Counted from the stretch's first letter, positions 10,245-21,799 are shown. The stretch is 64,000 bases of DNA from Cristatella mucedo (GCA_009760855.2 WPIO01000046.1:745001-809000), one strand, 5' to 3'. Program-made: numbers and translations. Notes: generated by a model not told the origin, from the sequence alone.

Positions 10245-12000
10245 AATGAATTCGCCCATGAGAACCAAATCTCTTTCTAGTCTAGGCGCTGTAAATATTT
10301 TAAAGGAAGCATTTCAATTGATTAGCTACAAAATGCAAGATTTCGCCAGACGCGAACACGCACATAAATTTTCATGCTGAAGGAGTGAATGCTGTGAGAA
10401 TCAGTGTATAGCTTTATTTTGGAATTTTTGAATGTCTTCAAATCAGGAGATGACGTGATGATATTAGTCGGTGGTGAGTTACGGGCTTTGGGAGCACAAT
10501 AACTGAAGGCACTGTTATGAGGGAATTTGAAGTTCGCTGGTGGCACAACTAAGCAACCGGAGCCGGAAGAGGTGGAGGTGGTGTGCCGGGAGGCCTGATT
10601 CGGAGCTGTTCCAGATAGTTGCGCCGGAGCAAGCGGACGATGACTACATGACAACGATGACTACAGTTGAGTGACCTATAACCTTAAAGTCGATTGCTGC
10701 TGCTTAGTAGTGAACCAATTTGGATCAGAGGAAAGTGTTGCAATGTGGTAGCTGCGAAGTTATTGACTGACAAGCCGTTGAGTTTCGCACGAATTCTAAG
10801 AAGCGTGCTATTGTGCAGGCACAAAGACCAGGCAGGAAGAGAGTTACGGAAAGAAATCCAAAGGATTGTAATAAGTGCAAGGAATATTTTGTCTGTGGTA
10901 TCCTTATCTTAGCGAGCTCAATTGTTGAAATAGTGCGTAGCTAAAAGTAGGCGCGCTCGACTGTGGAGCTGATTTGATCGCCTTGTGGAAGCTTAGTTTA
11001 GAATAGGATGGCCAGATTTTGCATGGAAGATCGGGAGATATTCTGGTGGACCAATTTTGAGGATTGTACTCACAATTTTTTAGGAACACAAGGTTTCCGA
11101 TAACTAGTAAGTCGCTTTTACCTTCATTCTATTGCAGAAAGTTCTCTGCCATCCAAGTGCAAATGTCAGAAATACGTGCCCGAAAATAATTTGAGAGAGC
11201 TCGGCATGCAAGAGGCAGGGAGGGAGGAAAGCAAGGTAACATGGAGGGAGGAAAGCACAGGTACCATGTCACTTAGTGCCATCTGCATAAGAATCGCAGC
11301 CGCTACAGCGGGGCGGTTACATCGGCAAGAGGGAGATTTATATATTGTGAAAGTAAGTGGACCTAGAACAGATCACGGTGGCATACCAAACTTTTAAAGG
11401 CTAATTAAATGACCGTTGGCCGTTGACGTGGAGATATATGCTCTCTCAAATCTCCCACTAAAATAGGACGTCAAATCCTTATAGCACAGTGCCTGTGGTG
11501 TATCAGCAATCACACGACAGATGCTCAATAAGGACTTGTTGATTAGTAGTGTCAAACGCTGCAGAGAAATCCAAGAGATGTAGCACAGAGACACAACCTA
11601 AGTCAATATTCTTGAGGTCATCATGTACTCACAAAAGCGCTGAATCGAGAGTTATTTGCTTTAAAGTGACTGAAAATTAATTATGTTTAAAGTTTTGACA
11701 GTTAAGAGTTTAAGTATTCTGAAACTGCTCATTCTAGTGTCTTTGATAGAAATGGTAATAGGAGACTACGTAGAATCTTTTAAAGTTAAATTAGCCTAGT
11801 GTCGACTTCTTAGTGATTAGCCTGATAATAGCCTCTGCGAAATTTTGGTACACGACCTAGGCTGAGAACAATCTTACTGCGTTAGTTATGCGGGAAGTAG
11901 TAAGTCTGTCCTTCTCAGAAGGAGAATTGAGAAACAGACCAGATTCATCGAAGTGAGTTGGTGGTGCTGCACAATCAAACTCACTAACCAACTCACTTAT
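10245..12000 (-). mobile_element. LINE A, long but heavily decayed copy
   Basis: On the minus strand the hairpin tail lies at 10260-10310 and the 3' UTR at 10310-10420. The reverse-transcriptase C-terminal part is at about 10430-10660, recognisable by the TTTGGGAGCACAATAACTGA and AAATCAGGAGATGACG blocks. An N-terminal RT part lies at about 11410-11600, where the reverse complement gives a broken FDT-type motif and a GRFE block. Further RT-upstream blocks run to about 12000. The middle is poorly preserved. The divergence makes it one of the older LINE A copies in the window. Confidence 0.55.
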
Positions 12001-12734
12001 TTCCTTTCCAGCATATGCAAAGTGCTTGAAAAACGAATGAGTTCCATTGAGTTTTTTTGTAATTTTTTTCTTTTTATAATTATACCAACGATCAAGAATG
12101 ACTATCAAGTAATTGGTATACGAGGACTATTGTTGGCTACATCAATCCATCCTAGCTGACGCCAAGCCTATTTTCTTTAAAAAAAACTGAAGTAGTCGAT
12201 TCATAACCCAAACATGGTTTACATCGACCATAAACCATTTCAGCAAAAGTTCACAAGTCAGCCCAACTAGCGATCCTCGTGATGATTTAGCACATTTCTT
12301 CTATAGATTCTTTCTGTCATCGAGATCAAATAAGATCAGAGAGTCCATTTCCAAAGTGATTGCTCCACACTCTAGACTCCTCGCCCACCGCTCCTTGCTT
12401 TACCTCACTGTCCATCTTCAAGCCTGCGACTGCTGACCTCACCTCCAAGTTAATTTCTTAGTCCTTAAGAAGACTAATAGCCCTCTAGACCTCATATCTG
12501 CGTGATACCTAGATTTGCGTCTGCCCCAAATAACTAGCATGAGAAAATTTCCTTAGTCCTCGAATCCTTCGAAGAAAGTAAATGAGATAAACAAAATAAG
12601 TAAGAAGGCCTTGTCCACGAATCCTCCAAAGAAGTTGCTGTGATGTGGTTGACTCGTTAAAAGATCCCTACTAGACCAGAAAAGCTATTTTCTTACAGTC
12701 TTCCTAATGTCGTTCATATTAATGGCTTCTGCCA
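12001..12734. other. Non-coding DNA with faint LINE resemblance
   Basis: Contains short runs of T and A, and CTCCACACTCTAGACTCCTC near 12365. There is no clear open frame. Parts may be decayed LINE coding DNA, but I cannot align them by eye. Confidence 0.3.
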
Positions 12735-12990
12735 GTGGGTCCCTGTGATTCGTCCTTCACGTGCTTATGCGTGTTGACACTGTGCATGCTGCCACTAACC
12801 ACATTTGCATGCTGACCCTGTGCCTGTCACCCCTAACCATGTTATTCATTTTGTTTGTTTTTCAAGCATGATTTTACTTACCATTCACTTGCATTTCCCT
12901 TTGCAGCAAATGTAAAGCGCCTAGAAAGAGATTGAGTTCTCTGAGTGTGCTTTATCAAGTACATTATTTTTATTATTATTATTTTTAAAA
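12735..12990 (+). mobile_element. LINE A 3' UTR and tail
   Basis: GGGTCCCTGTGATTCGTCC starts a well-kept 3' UTR with GCATGCTGCCACTAACCAC and GCATGCTGACCCTGTGCC repeats. Then come the AAAGCGCC hairpin, TTATCAAGTACATT and (ATT)n. It is 5'-truncated near the end of the coding region. Confidence 0.85.
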
Positions 12991-13079
12991 GACACTTGAA
13001 AGTGTAAGGCAGACCAACTTAACTCTCACATCAATACTTCTAATCCATCGAGTAAGAACTGCACGTCCTTGTATTCAGC

Positions 13080-13624
13080 ACTGCCGCTCAGGGTTCATAT
13101 TCGTCTTCCACTTGTGCAAAACTCACAGCCAGTATAGTCTGTCGTAATTTCGCGGCAGCCCCAGGATGCCATTTCTGTCAAATCTTCACTGACTTCCTAT
13201 TGAAATCCAGTAATTAAAATTTCGATAGCAGGAAACGTTCTCAAATTAAATGACAATAAAAAATCAAACTATGTAAAGGCAAACCAATATTTCATCAGAA
13301 ATTAGCTAACCTAACCCTCAAACAGCGATCGGGCAGCACATCTCCGGTAGCATCTGCTCGAAGTCTGGGCGTTCTAAAGTGGCTTTTCACTAGACAATCA
13401 GATCTCCACGGTCAAGCCTGCCTGCCTGCTTTCACCGACGCAACGATGCAAAATATTCGGGCTTGCCTAGACAGGGATAGCACATCTAAGTTGGTCTGTG
13501 CATTTGTGATATCGTGCCTTGACTATTGCAACGCACTAGTCTTACCGCCAGAGCAATAAAGCGCTGACAGTTGGTGTAAAACTCAGCCGCTAGGGTTTTT
13601 TCTGTGGCGAACGTGTCAGTCGTC
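13080..13624 (+). mobile_element. LINE A reverse-transcriptase relic, rearranged
   Basis: Two pieces are visible. At 13095-13215 the plus strand gives a broken version of the VQNSAARLVC...CHITPLL segment. At 13320-13624 it gives the upstream segment with IRACLDRDSTSKLVCAFVIS and CLDYCNAL. The order of the two pieces is reversed relative to an intact element, so rearrangement or two insertions occurred. The right end is cut by the inverted LINE A pair. Confidence 0.6.
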
Positions 13625-13625
13625 A

Positions 13626-14087
13626 CATAATAATAATATTAATAATAATAATAATGCACTTGATAAAGCACCCTCAGAGAACTTAATCTCTCTCTAGGCG
13701 CTTTACATTTGCTGCAAAGGGAAATGCAATTGAATGGTGAGTAAAATCATGCTTGATAAACCAAATGAATAACATGGTTAGGCGTGACATGCACAGGGTC
13801 AGCATGCAAATGTGGTTAGTGGCAGCATGCACAGTGTCAGCAAGCATAAGCACATGAAGGACGAATCACAGGAACCCACTCAGTGCTGTCCTAAATAGGT
13901 GTGCTTTTAAGTTCTTTTTTAATGTGGTCAAGTCAGGGGATGTTCTGACGCAAGTCGGGAGTGAGCTCCAGGCTTTGGGAGCATACGAACTAAATGCACG
14001 GTCTCCAAATGATTTGAGGTTTGTACGAGGTATTTATAGACTGTTGGATTTCAAAAAGTGGATGGTGCGATGCTTGGCCTGATGGGG
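13626..14087 (-). mobile_element. LINE A 3' end, left arm of an inverted pair
   Basis: Starting from the left, (ATA)n, then the GCACTTGATAAAGC tail, the hairpin, the 3' UTR and the last ~150 bases of coding sequence, all on the minus strand. It mirrors 14136-14600. Confidence 0.85.
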
Positions 14088-14135
14088 GGAGTAGATCTGA
14101 GAGATAGGCTTGAGCCAAAGAATGAAGTGACCTAA

Positions 14136-14600
14136 AAGTGACCCCATCAGGCCAAGCATCGTACCACCCGCTTTTCGGAATCCAACAATCTAGAAATACC
14201 TCGTAAAAACCTTAAATCCTTTGGAGACCATGCATTTAGTTTGTATGCTCCCACAGCCTGGAACTCCCTCCCGACCTGCGTCAGAAGATCCCCTGACCTG
14301 ACCACATTTAAAAGGAACTTAAAAACTCACCTATTTAGGAGAGCATTTATTGGGTCCCTGTGATTTGTCCTTGATGTGCTTATGCTTGCTGACACTGTGC
14401 ATGCTGCCACTAACCACATTTGCATGCTGACCCTGTGCATGTCACCCCTAACCATGGTATTCATTTTGTTTGTTTTTCAAGCATGATTTTACTTACCATT
14501 AAATTGCATTTCACTTTGCAGCAAATGTAAAGCGCCTAGAAAGAGATTAAGTTCTCTGAGGGCGCTTTATCAAATGCATTATTATTATTATTATTACTAA
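14136..14600 (+). mobile_element. LINE A 3' end, right arm of an inverted pair
   Basis: The plus strand begins inside the coding region (CCATCAGGCCAAGCATCG), continues through the reverse-transcriptase C-terminus and 3' UTR, and ends with a hairpin and (ATT)n. The outer hairpin stem is TAAAGCGCC (14528-14536) with GGCGCTTTA (14561-14569). The inner stem is AGAGA/TCTCT with a six-base loop. Confidence 0.9.
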
Positions 14601-14768
14601 CATCCACGATACCACGTGGCATATGAACACTGTTGATGGAAGTTTGGAGCAGCGAGTGTTTTTTCTTCTTCACTTTTCCTTCTTCTCTGCTTGCTGTCAA
14701 TTTAATTTTTATGCCGGAAATCCAACGATAATTTAGCGACTCAGCACTTTGCAGTAGCAAATGGTCAG

Positions 14769-14881
<113 letters not shown>

Positions 14882-15039
14882 CCTGCAAAGCACTGACAGT
14901 TGCCTTCTGCCAGCGATGAACCCAGCCCTAAAATGCATCGCCGTCATGTGTGCTCGATATGGCTTTGATGTGGTCACGTGAGCTTGAACGATTGTTGAAT
15001 GTCTTAAACAGTCCTACCATTTTAGTTTTCAAACTGGTG

Positions 15040-16030
15040 AAGACATCATGAAAAATATCAATGGAAGTAAGTTCTAGTCTGGCTTAAGAGCTAATCACTC
15101 CATAGAATCAGCACTGCTTAGGGTATACAACGACCTACTTAGGAATGCAGACATGGGTAGAGTGTCTTGTTTTGCTTGATCTTTCGGCAGCTTTTGATAC
15201 TATCGATCACAAAGTTCTTCAAGAGCGCCTCTCATCTCGCCTGGGCATCACTGGCACTGCTCTGCAGTGGTTCAGGTCCTATCTCAGTGGGAGACTCCAG
15301 AGTATTGACGTGAATGGACAAAGATCATCTGAGGTACCTCTGAAATATGGCGTACCTCAGGGCTCCGTGCTAGGTCCGGTTCTTTTCACGGTTTATACTC
15401 TCCCTCTTGCTGATGTGATTGTGAAGCACAATCTACGCTTTCACTTCAATGCGGATGACACTCAGTTGTACCTTTGCTTGTTGACCTGTCGCTAGTTGAC
15501 CTGTTGTTAGACGACCACATCAGCTCCACAATCAAGTCTACCTGCTTTCAGCTACATAACATTGCTAAAATTCGGGCTTGTTTAGATAAGGATACCACAT
15601 CCAAGTTGGTCCATGCATTTGTGACATCCCGTCTTGATTTCTGTAACTCACTGCTTGCTGACCTATCGGCACGTGCAATCAGGCGATTACAGCTGGTGCA
15701 AGACTCTACAGCTACGCTTGTCTGTCGTGAGCATCACAGTTGCCACATCACACCACTTCTCGCCGACCTGCACTGGCTACCAGTCAAGCGACGGATCGAC
15801 TTCAGGGTCTTGTCACTCACTTTTAGGTTCCTTCATTCTTTGGCTCCAGCCTATCTCTCAGATATACTCCCCCACCAGGCCAACCATCGTAATACCCTCT
15901 TTTCGGAAACTGCTTCCCTATACCTCGTACAAACCTCCAATCCTTTGGAGACGGTGCATTTAGTTCGTATGCAGCAATTCTAAAGCGCCTAGAAAGAGAT
16001 TGAGTTCTCTGAGGGTGCTTCATCAAGTGC

Positions 16031-16055
<25 letters not shown>
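15040..16055 (+). mobile_element. LINE A copy: reverse transcriptase and tail, with internal deletion
   Basis: The plus strand encodes HSIESALLRVYNDLLRNAD, then DLSAAFDTIDH (RT motif A) and GVPQGSVLGPVLF (motif B). Next comes NADDTQLYL, where the catalytic Tyr of YADD is changed to Asn. At about 15480 the frame jumps to the LLDDHISSTIKS segment, so the FLKLNDDKT and GSASISPVE regions are deleted. The C-terminal LDFCNSLL and HITPLLADLHWLPVK blocks follow. The 3' UTR is largely deleted too. The hairpin and (ATT)n end at 16055. Confidence 0.9.
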
Positions 16056-16062
<7 letters not shown>

Positions 16063-16284
16063 AGGCACTGCAGGGCTAGCATTGATAATGTTCTGCAACT
16101 GATGTAGTCCTGATTGCTGATCGAGTCTTTCTGGATCAGCAATCAGTTGTAGAACAACTCGGATGTAATTAAGGGTGTTAGCAGTGGTTCAGCAATATTT
16201 CATATGTCAACAGGGGCTCTTTTTAATTGTTATGCTGGCAATCAAAAAAAGGAAAACTGTGCGAAGAAGCGACGCGGCAAGATG
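16056..16284. other. Short spacer between LINE A and SINE2
   Basis: Contains an imperfect inverted repeat around AATCAGTTGTAGAACAACTC. No coding potential recognised. Confidence 0.3.
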
Positions 16285-16440
16285 ACTGGATGCACTGGTT
16301 TGGCCGAGTGCTTAAGATGCTCGCCCTAACCGATGTCAAGGTGAATGTATTCGATGACCGAGGACGTGGGCTCAAGCCCCGTAGCATAGGCGAAGCGCCT
16401 GAAAAGAGATTAAGTTCTCTCTCAAATGAATTATTATTGA
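16285..16440 (+). mobile_element. SINE2, well-preserved copy
   Basis: A-box-like TGGCCGAGTG at 16301-16310 and B-box-like GGGCTCAAGCCC at 16368-16379 mark a tRNA-derived head. A GAAGCGCCTGAAAAGAGATT tail at about 16393 leads to TTCTCTCTCAAATG and (ATT)n. The tail is nearly the LINE A hairpin tail. Confidence 0.8.
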
Positions 16441-16454
16441 TTCTTATGCTGCGG

Positions 16455-16545
16455 AGCGGACGATGAGAGAGCACGTGACTGGAGGAGCGAGGAGGTCGAG
16501 GATAAGTGGGCGGGTGAAGGTGGTGCGAGCGAGTGAATCCGCCTG
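16455..16545 (-). mobile_element. LINE C fragment
   Basis: The minus strand contains CCTCCTCGCTCCTCCAGTCA followed by CGTGCTCTC. The same run occurs on the plus strand at about 4250 and 28555. Confidence 0.55.
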
Positions 16546-17196
16546 TAATGCCGCTTTTACACGGCGAGCACACTTCCCCCATCGTCCTGGTCGTGTCCTG
16601 CTTCCGTATTCCTTCTTGCAGCCAGTTTAAAGTTCTCAGTTATTATTTACAGTCATCTTCAGTTATAATTTGCAGCTCTCGTTTACACGGTCAGTTCTCC
16701 TCCTCTCAAGTTTTACTTACCCTTTGCTCCAACCATAGACTGATCGTGGGAAAAATTCGTTTCCGCCTGGGAGGTAGAAAATAGCCCTCCTCGATGCATC
16801 TGCCGGTAACTTCAACCTTACACGTCAGCCTATATCGCCCCTTCCTCGGCGCCTAATTAACGGAATTCTTGCACGACGAGCTCGAAGTGTCCCATAAACA
16901 GGGGCGTGTCTCGTGCAACGCTTCGACGATTTCGCAGTCGAGTCACCCGCCACACTTTCCAAAGCAATGGAAAAGGCGTGCCGTTGACGGCAACCGTTAA
17001 CCCAAACTATCAAACCCCAAAAAAATTCAAAATACAACCAAGGAACACTCAACCATAAACCCAAGAACTTACAACCACAAAACACCACCCAAAATCCTAA
17101 ACCAGAGCTAAAACGATATATCAACATTTGTTTATTTAACGTAAATATAAACAAACGCTGGCGACCATTTTTAAAAGCCGGCCGTTGGCACTGTTC
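16546..17196. other. Non-coding DNA, nothing recognised
   Basis: Includes an A- and C-rich, G-poor stretch at about 17000-17110. A 150-codon minus-strand frame crosses it and runs into LINE B, but has no motif I can name. Confidence 0.35.
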
Positions 17197-19360
17197 CAGG
17201 TATCTCCGTCTGTAACTCCACAAATTCATAAAGACCATGTGGGTGTTACGCAGGAGAGTTTTGTAAAGCGCACTCACAGCCTAAGCGGCTTTCGGTACGC
17301 ATTCGGTAGCCAACAGACTTCGTCTCACGAAACAAAGAGGAAGTGGGAAGCATAGCAGAGTCAGGAGAGCAGTTGAGGTAGTGAGTAGCATAGAAGTAGC
17401 AGCTCAGGACCGCTGAAAAAGATGTGCCATAGTCGGCAGTTGGAGAGTAGTTGTCGTTGCGTAAGAATTTTGGAAGCGAGTTCCACAGTCTAGGACCTGC
17501 AGAGCTAAAGCTTCTGTCGCCAACTGTCTTTAAGCGGAGGAATGGGATAGCTAATTTATTGTCCACACAGGACCCGAGGGCGCGAACAGGATGAAACTGA
17601 TGCAGCAGTTCAGCAAGGTACGAAGGAGCCAAGCCTTGGTGGGCCTGGTGGGTCAGCGTAAGAACTTTGCTCTGTATCCTTTGCTCAACCGGCAACCATC
17701 CTAGCTCTTTCAGCAAAGGAGACACGTGCTCAAACCGCTGGGACTTGAAGACTAGCCTTGCAGCCATATTCATAGTCCGCTGTAGTGGCATAATAGCTTT
17801 CTTTGGCAGCCCAGCCAAAAGGGAATTACAATAATCAAGCCGAGACAGAACTAAAGAGCTAGTTAAATTGTTTATAAGCCACTGTGGGAGACAGCTTCTA
17901 ATCTTGGATAGGGATCGGATGTGATGGCTAGCTGTAGAGGCAGTCTTCTGAATGAAGCTTTTGAAATTGAGGCAGCTGTCGAACACGACACCTAAATTTG
18001 GAGCACGTGGTGATGGTCGCACAACAGCATCACCTATTAGAACAGCAAAGCCTTTTAATCCAGCCACACGCTTAGGGTGTCCTATGAGCAGCAGTTCGGC
18101 TTTATCATCATTTAATTTCAGGAAGTTTTCCGACATCCAGGATCGAATATCGGCAAGGCAAGCATTCAGTTTCTCAGTTGCTGCAGCAGATGCCGACGGT
18201 TTGAATGACAAATACAACTGAGTATCGTCAGCATAGAAGTGATATCCTATTCCATGGGCCTTAATCACTTTTCCCAGAGGTTGTGTATAAATGGAGAACA
18301 GCAAGGGACCGAGTACAGACCCTTGAGGGACTGCACAGGTGACCCTTCTCATGTCTGAGACCTGACCCCCACACGACACGGATTGAACACGATCAGACAA
18401 GTATGATTTAAACCACGCCAGTGCTTCGTCTGCCAGACCGATCGTTGTTCTCGATCGTTCAAGCAGAACTTCGTGATCAATGGTGTCGAAGGCAGCAGAC
18501 AGATCTAGCAGAGCTAGGGCAGTGACATTCCCGTCGTCGTTCCCACGTAGAATGTCATTGTTAACACGGAGGAGAGCAGTTTCAATAGAGTGCTGCCTCT
18601 TGAACCCTGGTTGAAATGTTTCTGACATTTCATTCTTTTCAACATGTTCAACCAGCTGCTTAGCAACAATTTTTTAAAGAATCTTTGATAAGAACGGAAG
18701 AAGGGAAACTGGGCGATAGTTTGCCAGAACCTCTGTGTCTAACCCAGGCTTTTTAAGAATAGGTCTAACGATTGCCGATTTGAAGGACTTGGGGACGACC
18801 CCTTTTCCCAAAGAAGCATTACAAATCTTGGTTATGGCAGGGCTAAGTTGGTCTGCCAGTGAAGACCACAGATATGAAGGTATAGGGTCTTCAGGAGACG
18901 AGCTCTTTTTGCTAGACTTTATTAAGGCAGCCACATCGCTTGCAGAAACGTCGGAGACCTTTGTAAGGAAGGTCACAGGTTGAAGAACGGCGATTGCTTT
19001 GGTCGGAGGGGGCTTAGTGGAGGCACGAATGTGCACAATTTTTTCAGTAAAGAAGGCTGAAAACTTTTTGGCTGAGCCCTTAATATCTGGGGAGTCAGAC
19101 CTCACAGCATTGGCCAATAAATGGTTTACTGTCTTATAAATCTGTTTAGTGTCCGACTGGCAGGAATTCAGCTTTCTAATAAAAAAAGAAGCCCTGGTTT
19201 TTTTAAGCTTTCGGGTGTAAACTCGAAGGAAGTCTTTGTAATTGACTAGATCTGCATCAGACTCCGATTTCTTGAAACGACGTCCTAGCCTGCGCTTAAC
19301 CCGGCGTATCTTTAGGAGTTTTGTGCAGTAGATAAGTGAAAGTCCACTTCGGATTGTGAA
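17197..19360 (-). mobile_element. LINE B, best copy: nearly whole reverse transcriptase
   Basis: Two long minus-strand frames belong to one ORF2 and are divided by a single TAA at about 18672. The upstream part, open from about 19333, contains LANYRPVSLLPFLSKIL. The downstream 460 codons (17246-18628) carry the RT motifs: ALLDLSAAFDTIDHEVLLE (residues 40-58), AVPQGSVLGPLLF (99-111) and FYADDTQLYLSF with catalytic YADD at 132-135. The typical L2/CR1-like C-terminal block LDYCNSLLAGLP...LGWLPVEQRI follows. The protein ends just before a 3' UTR with a GTGGGTGTTACGCAGG segment. The endonuclease domain is missing (5' truncation near 19360). Confidence 0.93.
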
Positions 19361-19667
19361 ATTTAACTAACCCTGGTCAGCTACCGCCTGTGCCTACTCT
19401 GTCAGAAGCCTTGACCAGCCGACTATGCTAGGGCCCCACAACCGGTGGCTCTACTCACACGGAAAATATCTAGATAATTTAGGCTGAGCCAAATTGAACC
19501 TTAAGCTGCATAGACGTTTTTGGTGACGTGCTTGAGCCGAAAAGAGGAGGAGGAGGAGGAGCTGAAAATAGGCCGCCTTGACAATGGAGGATGCGAGCTC
19601 ACGTACGTGATAAGTCGTTTCGGAATGCTAAGTCTAGATTGCTGCCTCAAGGGAATGTGATTCAGGT

Positions 19668-19735
19668 CCATGAAAGTAGCTTGTCACTTTTGTGCTGACG
19701 AAAAACTTAATGCTTGCCTTGCCGACAGTCGGCAA
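19668..19735 (+). mobile_element. Tiny LINE B fragment
   Basis: The plus strand reads CHFCADEKLNACLADSR. It matches YHFYADD...TEKLNACLADIR of LINE B with the intervening ~18 residues deleted. Confidence 0.55.
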
Positions 19736-20303
19736 CTGCGTCGCTTAGCCGACCGCGAAGGCGGTACAATGCTCGCGGGCAGCGCGCCGAGCCCGAGCCT
19801 CGGACGTTTCAGCAGAGCTGAAACGGCGATAACGTGCGGTATCGCCAGGTGCCGGCTTCGGAAATTACGTCCGACTGCCTGCGAGGCAGTGAAACAGTTT
19901 TACTGACATCAAGCGTGCGCGGTCTCGGGCGTCGCGCGTCTGCGACGTGGCCGAGCGACGACGATAACGCTCGGTCACCTAAATAATAGCATCATAATCG
20001 TCGGCTGCTTCCTCCTCCTTTTCGATCCCCCCTTCAATACTTTGCGCGGCGCTCAGCGACTGCGGCGCTCAGCGACTGCGGCGCTCGCGCTCGCCAGCTA
20101 CAGCCGCAGCAGGTCGCAGGCGGCGGCGGCGGCGGCGGCGGCGGAGGCGGTGGCGGTGGCGGCTGTGCGGGGGCGGAGAGCTCAGCGGCGGCAGCAGCTG
20201 CTAATGACTGCTGCGAGCGAGTGTCCCGACCGCTGGCTATTGTCGAGCTTACTCGCGCGATTCGCCGTAGCGGCTAATGCGACTCAAACGGGCACGCTTA
20301 GCC

Positions 20304-20331
20304 CCCGAGGCTGCAGGCCTGCAGCCTCGGG
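20304..20331. repeat. Perfect 28-bp palindrome
   Basis: CCCGAGGCTGCAGG is followed without spacer by its exact reverse complement. It lies within the CpG island. Confidence 0.95.
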
Positions 20332-20417
20332 AGCGGCGGTGGCGCTGAGCAATTATCGGCGGCGGCTGCGTGTCGCGAGCCGGCGCGCTGCACCGGACAG
20401 CCGGCGGCTGTAGGAGC

Positions 20418-20428
<11 letters not shown>

Positions 20429-20451
<23 letters not shown>

Positions 20452-20454
20452 AGA
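20429..20454. repeat. Short (GA)n tract
   Basis: Thirteen or so GA units inside the CpG island. Confidence 0.95.
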
Positions 20455-21080
20455 GGCTCGTCTCTGCAGCGTGGCCGCCGGGCACGTAGAGAGCAGTTGA
20501 GCAGATTAAAGCGCGCCAGCTCAGAGCTGCGCACTGCGCACGGGAGCTGCCGAGAGCTTTGACCTGAACCTACCGACGTTGGCTCGATCGAAACGGCAGT
20601 TGCCGCGTCGCCTGCAGGCGCTGCGCGCGCCGCCGGCGGTGCCGCCGCCGCCGCTGCCTCGGTTCGGTCGCTTCTGTTTATCGCGCAATATCCGCTAGCG
20701 AAGGTAAGGGCAGCAAAAGACGAGCTGCAACAGCCTCTCGCACTCGCGGACGGACGAACGGGCGGAAGCTGCATAGTAGCCGATGGCTCGCACAGCACCT
20801 GGCCGCAAGCCCTGGGGCTAGGCAGGTCGCGCAGGGCCTGAGCAGCGAGACGTTGCGAGACGGGTTCGAAAGCAGCAGAAGACCGGCAGCGATGTAAGCG
20901 GAGCGGCTGAAGGCGGCGCCCCGGCCTCAGCGGGACTCGCAGCAGCAGCAGCCCGCGAGGAAGTTCGATCCCAGACGGTAGCCAGGCGGTGGCCGACGAC
21001 GCGCACGCGAGGCTGCTGTGCCTCGAGCGACTGCGCCTTGAAAGGCTCCTCATCGAAGCCGCTTTAATGACATTCGGACA

Positions 21081-21475
21081 TTGCGAGTCCTTTGCCAAAC
21101 ACCTTTAGTATCTAGAAGAGATTTTGTAGATATTCTAGTAGAGATTAACTTCTCTTTGGGTGCAATACAGCCGACGTATTATTGCTATAGCTATCACGAT
21201 CGTACGATCGAGAAGGAGTGAGAGCGAAGAGAATTAAATGGAGAGTGAGTGTTGAGACTGTGCTTGTCTGTGTGCGTGCGAAGAGAGAGGGCGGAGAGCG
21301 ACAATTAGTCAGTGCTTATGAGTTGCTAAATTTTTAATAGTTTTAAGAGTTAAGACACGATATGTCGATGGGAAGACGATACAGAAGCAATACAGTGAGG
21401 GACGAGATAAAGACTCATATGAGCACCTTCAAATGCGTGCGTACGGTACACTTACGTATCTGTGCATACAAACAG

Positions 21476-21477
<2 letters not shown>
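21081..21477. other. Non-coding DNA
   Basis: Contains a 14-bp palindrome CGATCGTACGATCG near 21198 and purine-rich sequence. No gene seen. Confidence 0.35.
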
Positions 21478-21541
<64 letters not shown>

Positions 21542-21547
21542 TATATG

Positions 21548-21579
<32 letters not shown>

Positions 21580-21600
21580 AGATAGATAGATAGATAGATA
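21478..21600. repeat. Compound microsatellite (TA)n-(GA)n-(GATA)n
   Basis: A run of TA units (about 21480-21535) is followed by GA units (about 21557-21580) and then six or so GATA units. Confidence 0.97.
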
Positions 21601-21737
21601 AAGAGATGACCGGCTTTCCCACCTTCGATTACTGTTGAATAGACAGTTGGGCTGTTAGTCTACGTACGCCGCCCTCGTTTTGCCCAAGGTCACGGTGCTC
21701 GCCGAAGTTGTCGATCGAAGTCATTTGATGGAGACCC

Positions 21738-21799
21738 GCAGCGAGACGTGAGGTGCCTAGATAGAGACCAAGTTCTCTTGGGGCGCTATAAAAAATTTA
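21738..21799 (+). mobile_element. SINE2 tail, left arm of an inverted pair
   Basis: GTGCCTAGATAGAGACCAAG leads to TTCTCTTGGGGCGCTATAAA, the hairpin tail on the plus strand. The SINE head is missing. Confidence 0.65.

Larger units (their letters stand above)
19736..21080. other. CpG-rich island, possible promoter region
   Basis: Very high CpG density with (GGC)n and Ala/Arg/Ser-rich frames on both strands, the longest 266 codons on the minus strand (20298-21098). None has a recognisable domain. Open frames on both strands are expected from GC composition alone. It looks more like a CpG island or 5' region than a coding exon, but a small exon cannot be excluded. Confidence 0.4.

Noticed and set aside
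20298-21098. 266-codon minus-strand frame in a CpG island
   Set aside because: Low-complexity Ala/Arg/Ser composition, with an overlapping open frame on the other strand. This is expected from high GC alone, and there is no domain.
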